From Mycobacterium sp. (lineage in GTDB: Bacteria > Actinomycetota > Actinomycetes > Mycobacteriales > Mycobacteriaceae), in the NCBI GenBank assembly GCA_023264765.1, contig JAHFVC010000013.1:1-40864 (forward strand): DNA of 40,864 nucleotides, given 5' to 3'. Under the pieces are notes generated by a model. The model made no database searches, was not told the origin of the DNA, and saw only the letters and a list, made by a program, of their open reading frames with translations. The position numbers were made by a program, and so were the translations under genes. Each line of letters opens with the position of its first letter. The stretch's first letter is position 1. Shown piece after piece: positions 10,548 to 19,090 of this stretch.

Positions 10548-11117
10548 TTACACCTTGACGCGGCGGTCAGCCCCGGTCCGCGGTGCCACCTTCGCCTCGT
10601 CGGGGTTGAAATCCTTGATCCAGCAGGCGAATTCGAGGGTGATGCCGTCTGGGTCCTGGAAATAGAAGGACCGCACGTACACGCCGGGGTGCACCGTGGG
10701 CGACGCCTGCCACTCGCTCTCGTCGTGGTTGAGCACCGGCCCGACGCGAATCCCCTTCGCTTTCAGCTTCTCCCGGTACTCGTCGAACTTCTCGGGCGGC
10801 ACGTGGAAAGCCAGGTGATTCATGGTGGATACGGCGCTCGTGATCTCGCCGAGGCCGGGCAGGGCGACCGGCGCCGAGATGCCCGGAACGCCGTCGGGCG
10901 CGTCGGTGAACCAGAAGAACGCCACGCAGTCACCGTTGCCTGCGTCGAAGAAGAAGTGCTGGCCCATCCCGCCGGGCAGGTCGATGGCCTTGATCAGCGG
11001 CATACCGAGCACGCCGGAGTAGAAGTCGACGGTGCGCGCCATGTCCGAGCACACCAGTGCGACGTGATTGATACCGCCGAGTGCGAACTCGGTATTGGGA
11101 TTGTCCGGCCTGATCAC
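10548..11117 (-). CDS. VOC superfamily glyoxalase/dioxygenase-like protein (Rv0274-like)
   Basis: This is a 189-residue metal-dependent VOC-fold protein. The predicted ligand triad is His18 (GINHVAL), His101 (MNHLAF) and Glu162 (ITLEFACW), spaced as in extradiol dioxygenases and glyoxalases. The GTG start at 11117 is chosen because GGAGGG sits 6 bases upstream. A longer in-frame extension exists but would run through the operator and into the divergent TetR gene, and its sequence has no family character. It ends 10 bases from the TetR gene at 9930-10538, convergently. Substrate unknown; an aromatic or sterol-derived ring product is possible but not shown. Confidence 0.85.
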   Translation of the reverse strand: MIRPDNPNTEFALGGINHVALVCSDMARTVDFYSGVLGMPLIKAIDLPGGMGQHFFFDAGNGDCVAFFWFTDAPDGVPGISAPVALPGLGEITSAVSTMNHLAFHVPPEKFDEYREKLKAKGIRVGPVLNHDESEWQASPTVHPGVYVRSFYFQDPDGITLEFACWIKDFNPDEAKVAPRTGADRRVKV

Positions 11118-11145
11118 GATGAGCCCTCCCTCTGGCGCAGATGCA

Positions 11146-11177
11146 AATCTGAACCTAACATCAGATTCAGATCTGAT
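11146..11177. promoter_or_regulatory. compound TetR-type operator in divergent promoter
   Basis: Two overlapping inverted repeats share a half-site. The first is AATCTGA (11146-11152), 8 bases, TCAGATT (11161-11167). The second is ATCAGAT (11160-11166), TCAG, ATCTGAT (11171-11177). Together they place three copies of the ATCTGA/TCAGAT half-site between the VOC gene and the TetR gene at 11206, the expected place for an autoregulatory operator. Repeats are seen directly; the binding protein is inferred from position. Confidence 0.7.
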
Positions 11178-11205
11178 CAATGCCGCACCGGGAAGGAGGA
11201 GCACC

Positions 11206-11829
11206 GTGACCGCACGCGTGCAACTCCCGACCGTCCGGGGCCGCCAGACCCAGGCCGCACTGGACAACGCAGCGCGGAATGTCATCGCGCGCAAGGGAAT
11301 TCTCGCCGCAACCGTCGCCGATATCGCGGCCGAAGCCGGCCGTTCCACGGCATCGTTCTACAACTATTACGACTCCAAGGAGGCGATGGTCCGGGACTGG
11401 GCCCTGCGGTTCCGCGATGAAGCCCGCATCCGGGCCCGCGCCGCCGCCGAGCCCGGTCTGACCAATGCCGAACGCGCACATGCCGCCGCCGCGGCGCACT
11501 GGAACACCTACCGGCACCGGCTCGCCGAGATCATCAGCGTGTCGCAGTTGGCCATGATCAGCGACGATTTCGCGCAGTACTGGGCGGACATCTGCGCCCT
11601 GCCCATCAGCCTGATCACCGCGATGGTCGAAGACGCTCAGCAGCAAGGGTTCTGCGCCGGCGACGACCCGAGCCTGGTGGCGGTCGCGTTGGTGTCCATG
11701 CTCAACCAGTTCTGCTACACCCAACTGTCGGGCAACGGCGCCGACAGCGCAGACGACGACGCCTGTATCAACACCCTGGCCAACATCTTCTACCGGACGA
11801 TCTACCACAAGGAGGCCGCCACGCCATGA
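11206..11829 (+). CDS. TetR family regulator (Rv0273c-like)
   Basis: The 207-residue TetR has its helix-turn-helix around residues 36-57 (AATVADIAAEAGRSTASFYNYYDSKEAMV). The GTG at 11206 is chosen because a strong GGAAGGAGGA lies 5 bases upstream; an earlier in-frame start would translate through the operator. The stop overlaps the next gene's ATG by four bases (ATGA), so regulator and hydrolase are one operon. It is divergent from the VOC gene across a three-half-site operator and so probably controls both itself and that gene. Confidence 0.88.
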   Translation: MTARVQLPTVRGRQTQAALDNAARNVIARKGILAATVADIAAEAGRSTASFYNYYDSKEAMVRDWALRFRDEARIRARAAAEPGLTNAERAHAAAAAHWNTYRHRLAEIISVSQLAMISDDFAQYWADICALPISLITAMVEDAQQQGFCAGDDPSLVAVALVSMLNQFCYTQLSGNGADSADDDACINTLANIFYRTIYHKEAATP

Positions 11830-12959
11830 GCAAGAGTGCTGCCGCCGGCGTCACCCGCGAGTTCGTGGGGCTGGACTCACCGACCGCCCTGCGCGCGGGT
11901 GCCGGTGGCCACCCTTGCCAGGGCCTGTATCACCGCGGCGTCGGGCGAAAACCGAAGATCGCGATGATCGCCACGCACTATCAGATCGACTTCTCCGAGC
12001 ACTATCTGGCCGATTACATGGCAACCCGCGGAATCGGTTTCCTGGGTTGGAACACCCGGTTCCGGGGCTTCGAGAGCAGCTTCCTGCTGGATCATGCCCT
12101 GGTCGACATCGGGGTGGGCGTGCGCTGGCTGCGTGAGGTGCAGGGCATCGAAACCGTGATCCTGCTGGGCAATTCCGGTGGCGGCTCGCTGATGTCGGCC
12201 TATCAGGCCCAGTCCCGGCACAACCACGTCCGGCCCACCCTGGACGGGATGCGGCCCGCCGCGGGCCTGTCGGACCTGCCCGCCGCCGACGGATACGTCG
12301 CCAGCGCCGCACACCCGGGCCGCCCGGACGTGCTGACCGCATGGATGGACGCCGCCGTGATCGACGAGAACGACCCGGTGGCGTCCGACCCTGCCCTGGA
12401 TCTGTTCGCCGAGTTCAACGGCCCGCCCTACTCGGCGGATTTCATCGCCCGCTACCGGGCCGCTCAGATCGCCCGCAACGAGGCCATCACCGATTGGGCG
12501 GAAGCCGAATTGGAACGGGTGCGCGCGGCGGGCTACTCCGATCGCCCCTTCACGGTGCTGCGCACCTGGGCCGATCCCCGGATGGTCGACCCCGCACTGG
12601 AGCCGACCAGACGCCAGGGCAACCTATGCTACGCAGGAATTCCGATGCACGCCAACCGATCTGCCCGCGGCATCGCCGCGGCGTGCACGCTGCGGAACTG
12701 GCTCGGCATGTGGAGCCTGCGCCACGCCCAGACCCGCGCCGAGCCGCACCTGGCGCTGATCGACTGCCCGGCCCTGGTGATCAACGCCGATCAGGACACC
12801 GGCGTGTTCCCTTCTGACGCGCAACGCATCCATGCCGCCCTCGCGTCGGAGGACAAGACGACGTGCTCGATCGACACCGACCACTACTTCACCACTCCGG
12901 GCGCCCGCAGTGAGCAGGCCGATACCATCGCCAAATGGATCGCCAAACGGTGGCGCTAG
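11826..12959 (+). CDS. alpha/beta hydrolase (Rv0272c-like)
   Basis: The 377-residue cytoplasmic alpha/beta hydrolase is the same length as Rv0272c. Likely catalytic residues are Ser117 in the nucleophile elbow (LLGNSGGGS), an Asp in the NADQDTGVF segment, and the His of DTDHYFTTPG near the C-terminus. No signal peptide is visible. It is translationally coupled to the upstream TetR by an ATGA overlap. Its conserved link with the VOC gene, FadE6 and FadD2 suggests a role in breaking down a ring or acyl compound, but the substrate is not known. Confidence 0.82.
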   Translation: MSKSAAAGVTREFVGLDSPTALRAGAGGHPCQGLYHRGVGRKPKIAMIATHYQIDFSEHYLADYMATRGIGFLGWNTRFRGFESSFLLDHALVDIGVGVRWLREVQGIETVILLGNSGGGSLMSAYQAQSRHNHVRPTLDGMRPAAGLSDLPAADGYVASAAHPGRPDVLTAWMDAAVIDENDPVASDPALDLFAEFNGPPYSADFIARYRAAQIARNEAITDWAEAELERVRAAGYSDRPFTVLRTWADPRMVDPALEPTRRQGNLCYAGIPMHANRSARGIAAACTLRNWLGMWSLRHAQTRAEPHLALIDCPALVINADQDTGVFPSDAQRIHAALASEDKTTCSIDTDHYFTTPGARSEQADTIAKWIAKRWR

Positions 12960-13933
12960 CCGATGACTCCTCGCGCGAGCGCTCGTCGGTAAGAGTTCTC
13001 GCGCACTTCACCCCAGGTGCGAAAGTGTTGGATTTCGTTGCACCGGAGTCGGATTGGCTCGACATCCGGTGGTGCGCCGAGGACGACGAAGACACCTTCT
13101 ACCGCGAACTGCCCGATGCCGATGTGATCTGGCATGTGCTGCGGCCACTGTCGGGGGCGGACCTGGAGCGGGCCGTCAATGCGAAGCTGGTCCACAAGCT
13201 GGGCGCCGGGGTGAACACCATCGATGTCGCAACCGCCACCCGGTGCGGTATCGCGGTGGCCAACATGCCGGGCGCCAACGCGCCCTCGGTTGCCGAGGGC
13301 ACCCTGCTGCTCATGCTGGCCGCGCTGCGCCGGCTGCCTCAGCTGGACCGGGCCACCCGGGAGGGCCGCGGGTGGCCGTCGGATCCCACGCTGGGTGAGA
13401 CGGTGCGCGATATCGGCAGTTGCACAGTCGGTCTGGTGGGCTACGGCAATATCGCCAAGCGGGTGGAGGCGATCGTCACGGCCATGGGCGCCGTCGTTGT
13501 ACACACCAGCACACGCGACGACGGGACACCCGGCTGGCGCGCGCTGCCCGACCTGCTGGCCACCTCCGACATCATCTCCCTGCACCTGCCACTCAACGAG
13601 CTCACCCATCATCTGCTCGGAGCCGCCGAGCTGGCGACGATGAAACCCGGTGCGGTCGTGGTCAACACCTCGCGCGGGCCGATCATCGACGAGTCGGCAC
13701 TGGTAGGGGCGCTGAGTTCCGGCCACGTGGCCGCCGCCGGACTCGACGTCTTCGCCACCGAGCCAGTGCCTGCCGGCACTCCCCTCCTGGCACTGGACAA
13801 CGTCGTCGTGACGCCACACGTCACCTGGTACACCGTGGACACGATGCGCCGGTATCTGGAGATGGCGGTCGACAACTGCCGCCGACTCCGGGACGGTGAA
13901 TTCCCGGCCCACCTGGTTAACGAAGTCAGATAG
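12935..13933 (+). CDS. D-2-hydroxyacid dehydrogenase, NAD(P)-binding
   Basis: The product is up to 332 residues and belongs to the D-isomer-specific 2-hydroxyacid dehydrogenase family, which reduces 2-keto acids or phosphoglycerate-type substrates. Visible motifs are the nucleotide-binding GLVGYGNIAKRV, the Arg of NTSRGPIIDE, the Glu of ATEPVPAG and the His of TPHVTWY, giving the Arg-Glu-His catalytic set. The ATG at 12935 overlaps the hydrolase gene by 25 bases; a GTG at 12950 is an equally possible start. It lies between the Rv0272c-like and fadE6 genes, which are adjacent in M. tuberculosis, so it looks like an insertion in the conserved order. Confidence 0.85.
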   Translation: MDRQTVALADDSSRERSSVRVLAHFTPGAKVLDFVAPESDWLDIRWCAEDDEDTFYRELPDADVIWHVLRPLSGADLERAVNAKLVHKLGAGVNTIDVATATRCGIAVANMPGANAPSVAEGTLLLMLAALRRLPQLDRATREGRGWPSDPTLGETVRDIGSCTVGLVGYGNIAKRVEAIVTAMGAVVVHTSTRDDGTPGWRALPDLLATSDIISLHLPLNELTHHLLGAAELATMKPGAVVVNTSRGPIIDESALVGALSSGHVAAAGLDVFATEPVPAGTPLLALDNVVVTPHVTWYTVDTMRRYLEMAVDNCRRLRDGEFPAHLVNEVR

Positions 13934-14005
13934 CCCCCATGAGTGGCGTCCGTCACGTCGGGGTACCCTCGTCCCCAACCGACCGGTTAATAGGGAAGGG
14001 TGCAT

Positions 14006-16204
14006 ATGCCTATCGCGATCAATCCTGAGCACAACGACCTGGCCGATTCGGTCCGGTCCCTGGTGGCCAAGGTGGCCCCCGCCGAGGTCTTGCACGAGGC
14101 GCTGGAGACCCCGATCTCCAACCCGCCAAGCTATTGGAAGGCAGCGGCCGAGCAGGGCCTGCAGGGCGTGCACCTGGCCGAAGAGGTCGGCGGCCAAGGG
14201 TTCGGCATCCTCGAACTGGCCATCACCCTCGCCGAGTTCGGCTACGGCGCCGTGCCGGGACCATTCGTCCCGTCGGCCATCGCCAGCGCCCTGATCTCCG
14301 CCAATGACCCGAAATCCGCACTGCTGGAAGGCCTGGCCGCCGGTGACACCATCGCCGCCTACGCCATCGACTCGGGGCTGACCGCCACCCGACAGGGCGA
14401 CAAACTCGTCATCCGGGGCGAGGTCCGTGCCGTCCCGGCCGCCGCGCAGGCGTCCCTGTTGGTGCTACCGGTATCGGGCCTGGGTGAGGCCAGCGGCGAG
14501 GAGTGGGTGGTGCTCGACGCCGCCTCGCTCGAAATCGAACCGGTGGCCAGCGTCGACCCACTGCGTCCGTTGGCCCACGTGCGGGCCAACGCCGCCGAGG
14601 TGGGTGTCGATCGCGTGCTGAGCAACCTCACCCGCGCGCATGCCCGCGCGCTCATCACCACTCTGCTGTCGGCCGAGTGCGTCGGCGTCGCCCGCTGGGC
14701 CACCGATACGGCCACCGAGTACGCCAAGATCCGCGAGCAGTTCGGCAGGCCCATCGGCCAGTTCCAGGCCATCAAACACAAGTGCTCCGGGATGATCGCC
14801 GAGACCGAGCGGGCGACCGCCGCGGTCTGGGACGCGTCCCGTGCCCTGGACGAATTCGCCGGGGGCGACGCCGATTCCGCCTACGAGTTCGCTGCCGCCG
14901 TCGCAGGCACGCTTGCACCGGTCGCGACGCAGCACTGCGCACAGGAGTGCATCCAGGTGCACGGTGGCATCGGCTTCACCTGGGAGCACGACGCCAACAT
15001 CTACTACCGTCGTGCGCTCGTGCTGGCGGCCAGCTTCGGCCGGGCCGCCGACTACCCGCAGTTGGTCGTTGACACCGCCACCAGCACCGGTCTGCGCGAC
15101 CTCGACATCGACCTCGATCCGGATACCGAGAAGCTCCGTGAGGAGATCCGCGCCGAGGTCGCCGCGCTGAAAGCCATTCCGCGCGAAGAACGTAACGCCG
15201 CGATCGCCGAGGGCGGCTGGGTGCAGCCGCACCTGCCCAAGCCGTGGGGACGCAACGCCGGCCCCATCGAGCAGATCATCACCGCGCAGGAGTTCAGCAC
15301 CGGAAAGGTCGCCCGCCCCAACATGGGGATCGCCGCGTGGATCATCCCGTCGATCGTCGCCTATGGCACCGATGAGCAGCAACAGCAGTTCCTCTCGCCC
15401 ACCTTCCGCGGTGAGATGATCTGGTGCCAGCTGTTTTCCGAGCCTGGAGCGGGTTCTGATCTGGCCAGCCTGAGCACCAAGGCCACCAAGGTCGACGGTG
15501 GATGGCGAATCACGGGACAGAAGATCTGGACCACGGGCGCGCAGTACTCGCAGTGGGGCGCGCTGCTGGCCCGCACGGACCCGAGTGCCCCCAAGCACAA
15601 CGGCATCACCTACTTCCTTCTGGACATGAAATCGCCTGGGGTGGAAGTCAAGCCGCTGCGCGAGCTCACCGGCGACGCCATGTTCAACACCGTGTTCATC
15701 GACGATGTGTTCGTGCCGGATTCGATGGTGCTGGGCGAGGTGGACCGCGGCTGGGAGGTCAGCCGCAACACCCTGACCAACGAGCGGGTGTCGATCGGCA
15801 GCGGCGAGCCGCCGTTCCTGGCCAGCCTCGACCAGTTCGTCAAGTTCATCGGCGAGGGCCAGTTCGATCAGATCGAACAGAACCACGCGGGCAAGCTCAT
15901 CGCGGAGGGCTACGCGGCCAAGGTGCTCAACCTGCGCTCGACGCTGCTGACGCTGGCCGGCGGTGACCCGATGCCCGCCGCGGCCATCTCGAAGTTGTTG
16001 TCGATGAAGACCGGGCAGGGTTACGCGGAGTTCGGGGTGTCCTCGTTCGGCACCGACGGCGCGGTCGGCGACAAGGAGCAGATCACCGGCACGTGGGCCG
16101 ACTACCTACTGTTCAGCCGGGCGACGACGATCTACGGCGGTACCACCGAGGTTCAGCTCAACATCATCGCCGAGCGCCTGCTCGGCCTGCCCCGCGACCC
16201 GTAA
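14006..16204 (+). CDS. fadE6: two-domain acyl-CoA dehydrogenase FadE6
   Basis: This flavoprotein of 732 residues is a tandem fusion of two acyl-CoA dehydrogenase modules, matching the unusual length of M. tuberculosis FadE6 (about 731). The N-terminal half ends in the FAD-contact segment QVHGGIGFTWEHD. The C-terminal half contains PEPGAGSDLAS-like and TGQKIWTTGAQ signatures and ends with the typical YGGTTEVQLNIIAERLLGLPRDP. The ATG at 14006 is chosen over an in-frame GTG two codons earlier because GGGAAGGG lies 5 bases upstream. It would oxidise an acyl-CoA in a beta-oxidation-like step. FadD2, encoded nearby on the other strand, could supply activated substrate. Confidence 0.9.
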   Translation: MPIAINPEHNDLADSVRSLVAKVAPAEVLHEALETPISNPPSYWKAAAEQGLQGVHLAEEVGGQGFGILELAITLAEFGYGAVPGPFVPSAIASALISANDPKSALLEGLAAGDTIAAYAIDSGLTATRQGDKLVIRGEVRAVPAAAQASLLVLPVSGLGEASGEEWVVLDAASLEIEPVASVDPLRPLAHVRANAAEVGVDRVLSNLTRAHARALITTLLSAECVGVARWATDTATEYAKIREQFGRPIGQFQAIKHKCSGMIAETERATAAVWDASRALDEFAGGDADSAYEFAAAVAGTLAPVATQHCAQECIQVHGGIGFTWEHDANIYYRRALVLAASFGRAADYPQLVVDTATSTGLRDLDIDLDPDTEKLREEIRAEVAALKAIPREERNAAIAEGGWVQPHLPKPWGRNAGPIEQIITAQEFSTGKVARPNMGIAAWIIPSIVAYGTDEQQQQFLSPTFRGEMIWCQLFSEPGAGSDLASLSTKATKVDGGWRITGQKIWTTGAQYSQWGALLARTDPSAPKHNGITYFLLDMKSPGVEVKPLRELTGDAMFNTVFIDDVFVPDSMVLGEVDRGWEVSRNTLTNERVSIGSGEPPFLASLDQFVKFIGEGQFDQIEQNHAGKLIAEGYAAKVLNLRSTLLTLAGGDPMPAAAISKLLSMKTGQGYAEFGVSSFGTDGAVGDKEQITGTWADYLLFSRATTIYGGTTEVQLNIIAERLLGLPRDP

Positions 16205-16276
16205 CGGACGCGGCGATCTCCCAGCTGTCGGGCTGACCGGGAATCAGCCGGCCACCGACATCGGTTGCTTACGAGA

Positions 16277-16549
16277 GTGAGCAGCTTGCGAGATCGCACC
16301 ACACGGGTGTTCTGTGCCGCGGTGGCAGGATCAGCGCTGCTCCTGCCGCCGCTTGTGATGGGTCACCCGGGTCCGACGGCGACAGCGGCGCCCTGCGTCA
16401 ACGGTGTGGTTCCGCTCAACCCGTATGTCGTCAACTGCAATCTGGGGCAGCGGCCGCCCAAGATTCGCGGGTCGGCACCCGACGCCGGCGCGATCATCGC
16501 GTGCCGTCACGACCCGGTCTGCCTGTCCTATTACGTCAACAACCCTTAG
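16277..16549 (+). CDS. small secreted four-cysteine protein
   Basis: About 90 residues follow from the GTG at 16277; a TTG at 16265 would add four. A basic N-region (SSLRDRTTR) and a hydrophobic stretch (VFCAAVAGSALLLPPLV) form a signal peptide with probable cleavage after ATAA near residue 39. The mature part is about 50 residues, rich in Pro and Gly, with four Cys (CVNG, VNCN, IACR, PVCL) that could form two disulfides. It begins 72 bases after fadE6 and may be co-transcribed. It ends in a 4-base convergent overlap with the next gene. Family not recognised; such small secreted Cys proteins are common in mycobacteria. Confidence 0.65.
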   Translation: MSSLRDRTTRVFCAAVAGSALLLPPLVMGHPGPTATAAPCVNGVVPLNPYVVNCNLGQRPPKIRGSAPDAGAIIACRHDPVCLSYYVNNP

Positions 16550-17325
16550 GGCAGGATCGAGTCGACATACCCTCCGTCGACGCGTAACGCCCCACCGGTG
16601 GTGGCCGACGCGAGCGGCGACGCGAGGTAGGTGACCATGTTCGCGATCTCGGCCGGCTCGATCAGCCGCTGCAGCAACGATTGCGGGCGGTGCTTGCGCA
16701 TGAACTCGCGCTGGGCCTCATCCCACGGCAGATTCTTGTCCACCAACTCGTAGACGAAGTCCTCGACCCCCGCGGTGTGTGTCGGCCCGGCCATCACCGA
16801 GTTGACGGTGACCCCGGTGCCCGCGGCGTCCTTCGCGAACCCACGCGACACCGCCAGCAACGCTGTCTTGGAGACGCCGTAATGAATCATCTCCTCAGGG
16901 ATGACGATGGCCGAATCACTGGCGATCTGGATCGCCCGGCCCCAGCCGCGTTCCGTCATGCCCGGCAGGTAGGCGCGGATGAGCCGCACCGCCGCAAGGA
17001 CATTCACCTCGAAGTAGGTACGCCACTGCTCGTCGGTGACCTCGCGGGCGGGAACCGCGCCGAAGATGCCGAGGTTGTTCACCAGGATGTCCACCTGGGG
17101 CAGCGCGGCCAGCAACTGCGCCGCCCCCTCGGCCGTGCTGACGTCGGCGGCCACCCCGAACGAGTCGCCACCCACCTTCTCGACAGCCTCGTCGACGCGC
17201 GACGCGGTGCGGCCGTTGATCGCCACCCGCGCACCGCTGCCGGCGAGGCCCTCGGCGATGGCCAGTCCGATGCCCTGGGTGGAGCCGGTGACGAGTGCGG
17301 TCTTGCCGGAGAGGTCGATATTCAC
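16546..17325 (-). CDS. SDR family oxidoreductase
   Basis: This classical short-chain dehydrogenase/reductase has 259 residues. The cofactor motif TGSTQGIG is at 13-20, NNLG at 83-86, and the catalytic set Ser136/Ser138, Tyr149 and Lys153 lies in YGVSKTALL. It ends with the usual GGALRVDGGYVDSILP. An Arg after the second beta strand (NGRTASR) suggests NADP(H) preference. It is read in the same direction as fadD2, 40 bases downstream of that gene, so the two are likely one transcript. The substrate is unknown; a hydroxyacyl or ketoacyl lipid is plausible from the neighbours. Confidence 0.85.
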   Translation of the reverse strand: MNIDLSGKTALVTGSTQGIGLAIAEGLAGSGARVAINGRTASRVDEAVEKVGGDSFGVAADVSTAEGAAQLLAALPQVDILVNNLGIFGAVPAREVTDEQWRTYFEVNVLAAVRLIRAYLPGMTERGWGRAIQIASDSAIVIPEEMIHYGVSKTALLAVSRGFAKDAAGTGVTVNSVMAGPTHTAGVEDFVYELVDKNLPWDEAQREFMRKHRPQSLLQRLIEPAEIANMVTYLASPLASATTGGALRVDGGYVDSILP

Positions 17326-17365
17326 GAGCAGTTACTACCCTCCGGCGTCGCCATCTATTCCGGCA

Positions 17366-19036
17366 TCAGAGTTCGCGCAGCTCGCGTTTGAGGATCTTGC
17401 CCGTCGGGTTGCGCGGAAGCTCGTCGAGGAAGACCACTTCCCGCGGCACTTTGTAGCGGGCCAGATTCTCCTTGACGTAGGTCTTGATCGCCTCTTCGTC
17501 GACGGAAGCACCTTCGGCCTTGACCACGAACGCGCGCAGCCGGTGGCCCCACTCCTTGTCCTCCACGCCCAGCGCGGTCGCCTCGACCACCTCGGGGTGC
17601 CCGCTGATGAGATCTTCGACCTCGGCGGGAAAGACGTTCTCCCCACCGCAGACGATCATCTCGTCGTCGCGGCCGGACACGAACAGCAGCCCGTCCGCAT
17701 CGAAGTAACCGACGTCACCCGAGGACAACATACCGTCGATGATCTGCTTGCCCCCGCCGCCGGTATAGCCCTCGAACGGGAAGGTGTTGCGCACGAAGAT
17801 CCGCCCCACCTCGCCTTGCGGAAGTTCGATTCCGTTGTCGTCCAAGATCTTCACCGTGATGCCCTTGACGGGCGGGCCCACCGTCGCCGGATTCTTGGAC
17901 AGGTCTTTGGGCCGGGCGATGGAGGCGAACGCGATCTCGGTCGATCCGTACAGGTTGTAGACGACGGGACCCAGATCCTTGAGTGCGCGGGTGGCCAGCT
18001 CGGCACCGAGCTGGGAACCGGAGACGAACACGATCCGCAGGCTGGACAGGTTCGGCTTCTGCTGCGTCTTCTCCAGCTCGTCGAGGGTGCGGGACAGCAT
18101 CACCGGCACCACGACGATCGCGGTCACCTTGTGCTTCTCCACGTCGGCCAGCACGGTCGCCGGCTTGAAGCGCCTGCGGAGCACCAGGGTGGTGCCCAGC
18201 ATCATCGCGATCGTCGCGTGCAGGAAACCCAGCGCATGGAACATCGGCGCCGGCAGCGAGGTCACCTCACCGGATTTGAACGGTACGTGCGAGAGCACGC
18301 CGCCGATCGGTGCGAGCGACGGCGGGGTGCTGCGGTTGGCGCCCTTCGGGGTGCCGGTGGTGCCGCTGGTCAGGATGATCACCGACGAATGCTTGGTGGC
18401 CTTCGGTGCGGGCTGCTTGCTGCTGTGCTTGATGAGGTCGGCCAGGGTGTCGTCGGTGCCCGACGGCTCATCCGGCTTGTCCGGGTTGGTCGCCAGTGCT
18501 CGTAGCTTGCCCAGCGGCGGTTGCGCCTGCGACACGGCGGCGGTGTACTCGTCGTCGTAGATGACCAGCTTGGCGCCTTCCCGCTCGGACACCTCTTTGA
18601 TCTGCGGACCGGAGAACTCACTGTTGAGCAGGATGATCCGGGCCCCGACCCGGGCCGCGCCGTACACGGCGATCAGGAACCAGCGGTGGTTGCGGATCAG
18701 CAGCGCGACACCGTCGCCGCCCCGGACGCCCTTGTTGCGCAATCCGTTGGCCACCGCATGCGCGGCCTCGTCCAGTTCGGCGAAGGTGATCTCGCCGTCG
18801 TCGTCGATGATGGCGGTCCGGTTCGGGTAACGCCGTGCGTTGAGCGCCGGGATCATGCCGAACTCGCCCCAGCGCCGGATGTCGGCGAGCATGGCGACGA
18901 AATTCTGGGGCGGCTCGAGCTTGAACGCGCCCGCCTCGAACATCTTGCGGGCGTAGTGCAGCTCCGCCGAACCGCGGTCGAAATATTGCTGGGCTTTTGC
19001 CGCCGCCTGCGCCGGCAGGTCGAAGAGACTGGACAT
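17366..19036 (-). CDS. fadD2: acyl-CoA synthetase FadD2
   Basis: The 556-residue ANL-superfamily fatty acyl-CoA/AMP ligase activates a carboxylic acid with ATP and CoA. Motifs are the P-loop ILTSGTTGTPKG (221-232), YGSTEIAFAS, the hinge region SGRDDEMIVCGGENVFP, and the C-terminal catalytic Lys in NPTGKILKRELREL. The ATG at 19036 gives a normal family N-terminus (MSSLFDLPAQA). The 16-residue in-frame extension upstream has no family character and would overlap the divergent promoter. The place between fadE6 and the LigD-type polymerase matches Rv0270. Its exact acid substrate is unknown. Confidence 0.9.
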   Translation of the reverse strand: MSSLFDLPAQAAAKAQQYFDRGSAELHYARKMFEAGAFKLEPPQNFVAMLADIRRWGEFGMIPALNARRYPNRTAIIDDDGEITFAELDEAAHAVANGLRNKGVRGGDGVALLIRNHRWFLIAVYGAARVGARIILLNSEFSGPQIKEVSEREGAKLVIYDDEYTAAVSQAQPPLGKLRALATNPDKPDEPSGTDDTLADLIKHSSKQPAPKATKHSSVIILTSGTTGTPKGANRSTPPSLAPIGGVLSHVPFKSGEVTSLPAPMFHALGFLHATIAMMLGTTLVLRRRFKPATVLADVEKHKVTAIVVVPVMLSRTLDELEKTQQKPNLSSLRIVFVSGSQLGAELATRALKDLGPVVYNLYGSTEIAFASIARPKDLSKNPATVGPPVKGITVKILDDNGIELPQGEVGRIFVRNTFPFEGYTGGGGKQIIDGMLSSGDVGYFDADGLLFVSGRDDEMIVCGGENVFPAEVEDLISGHPEVVEATALGVEDKEWGHRLRAFVVKAEGASVDEEAIKTYVKENLARYKVPREVVFLDELPRNPTGKILKRELREL

Positions 19037-19090
19037 ACGGCCACAATATGTGACACAGGTCGCACCCGGGCCGGTAACTACCATGGGGCC

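Noticed and set aside
11118-11348. N-terminal extension of the VOC-fold protein
   Set aside because: It would run through the operator and into the TetR coding region, lacks family sequence, and a GTG with a GGAGGG ribosome-binding site lies at 11117.
12956-14197. 413-codon minus-strand frame opposite the D-2-hydroxyacid dehydrogenase
   Set aside because: It is a shadow of the dehydrogenase and the fadE6 start, whose catalytic motifs are intact; the antisense product has no family features.
14465-15886. 473-codon minus-strand frame opposite fadE6
   Set aside because: It is an antisense shadow with low-complexity composition; FadE6 is full length and well conserved on the plus strand.
18521-19090. 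190-codon N-terminal extension of the LigD-type polymerase
   Set aside because: It is antisense to fadD2 and unlike any polymerase N-terminus; the ATG at 19091 gives a normal-length protein.
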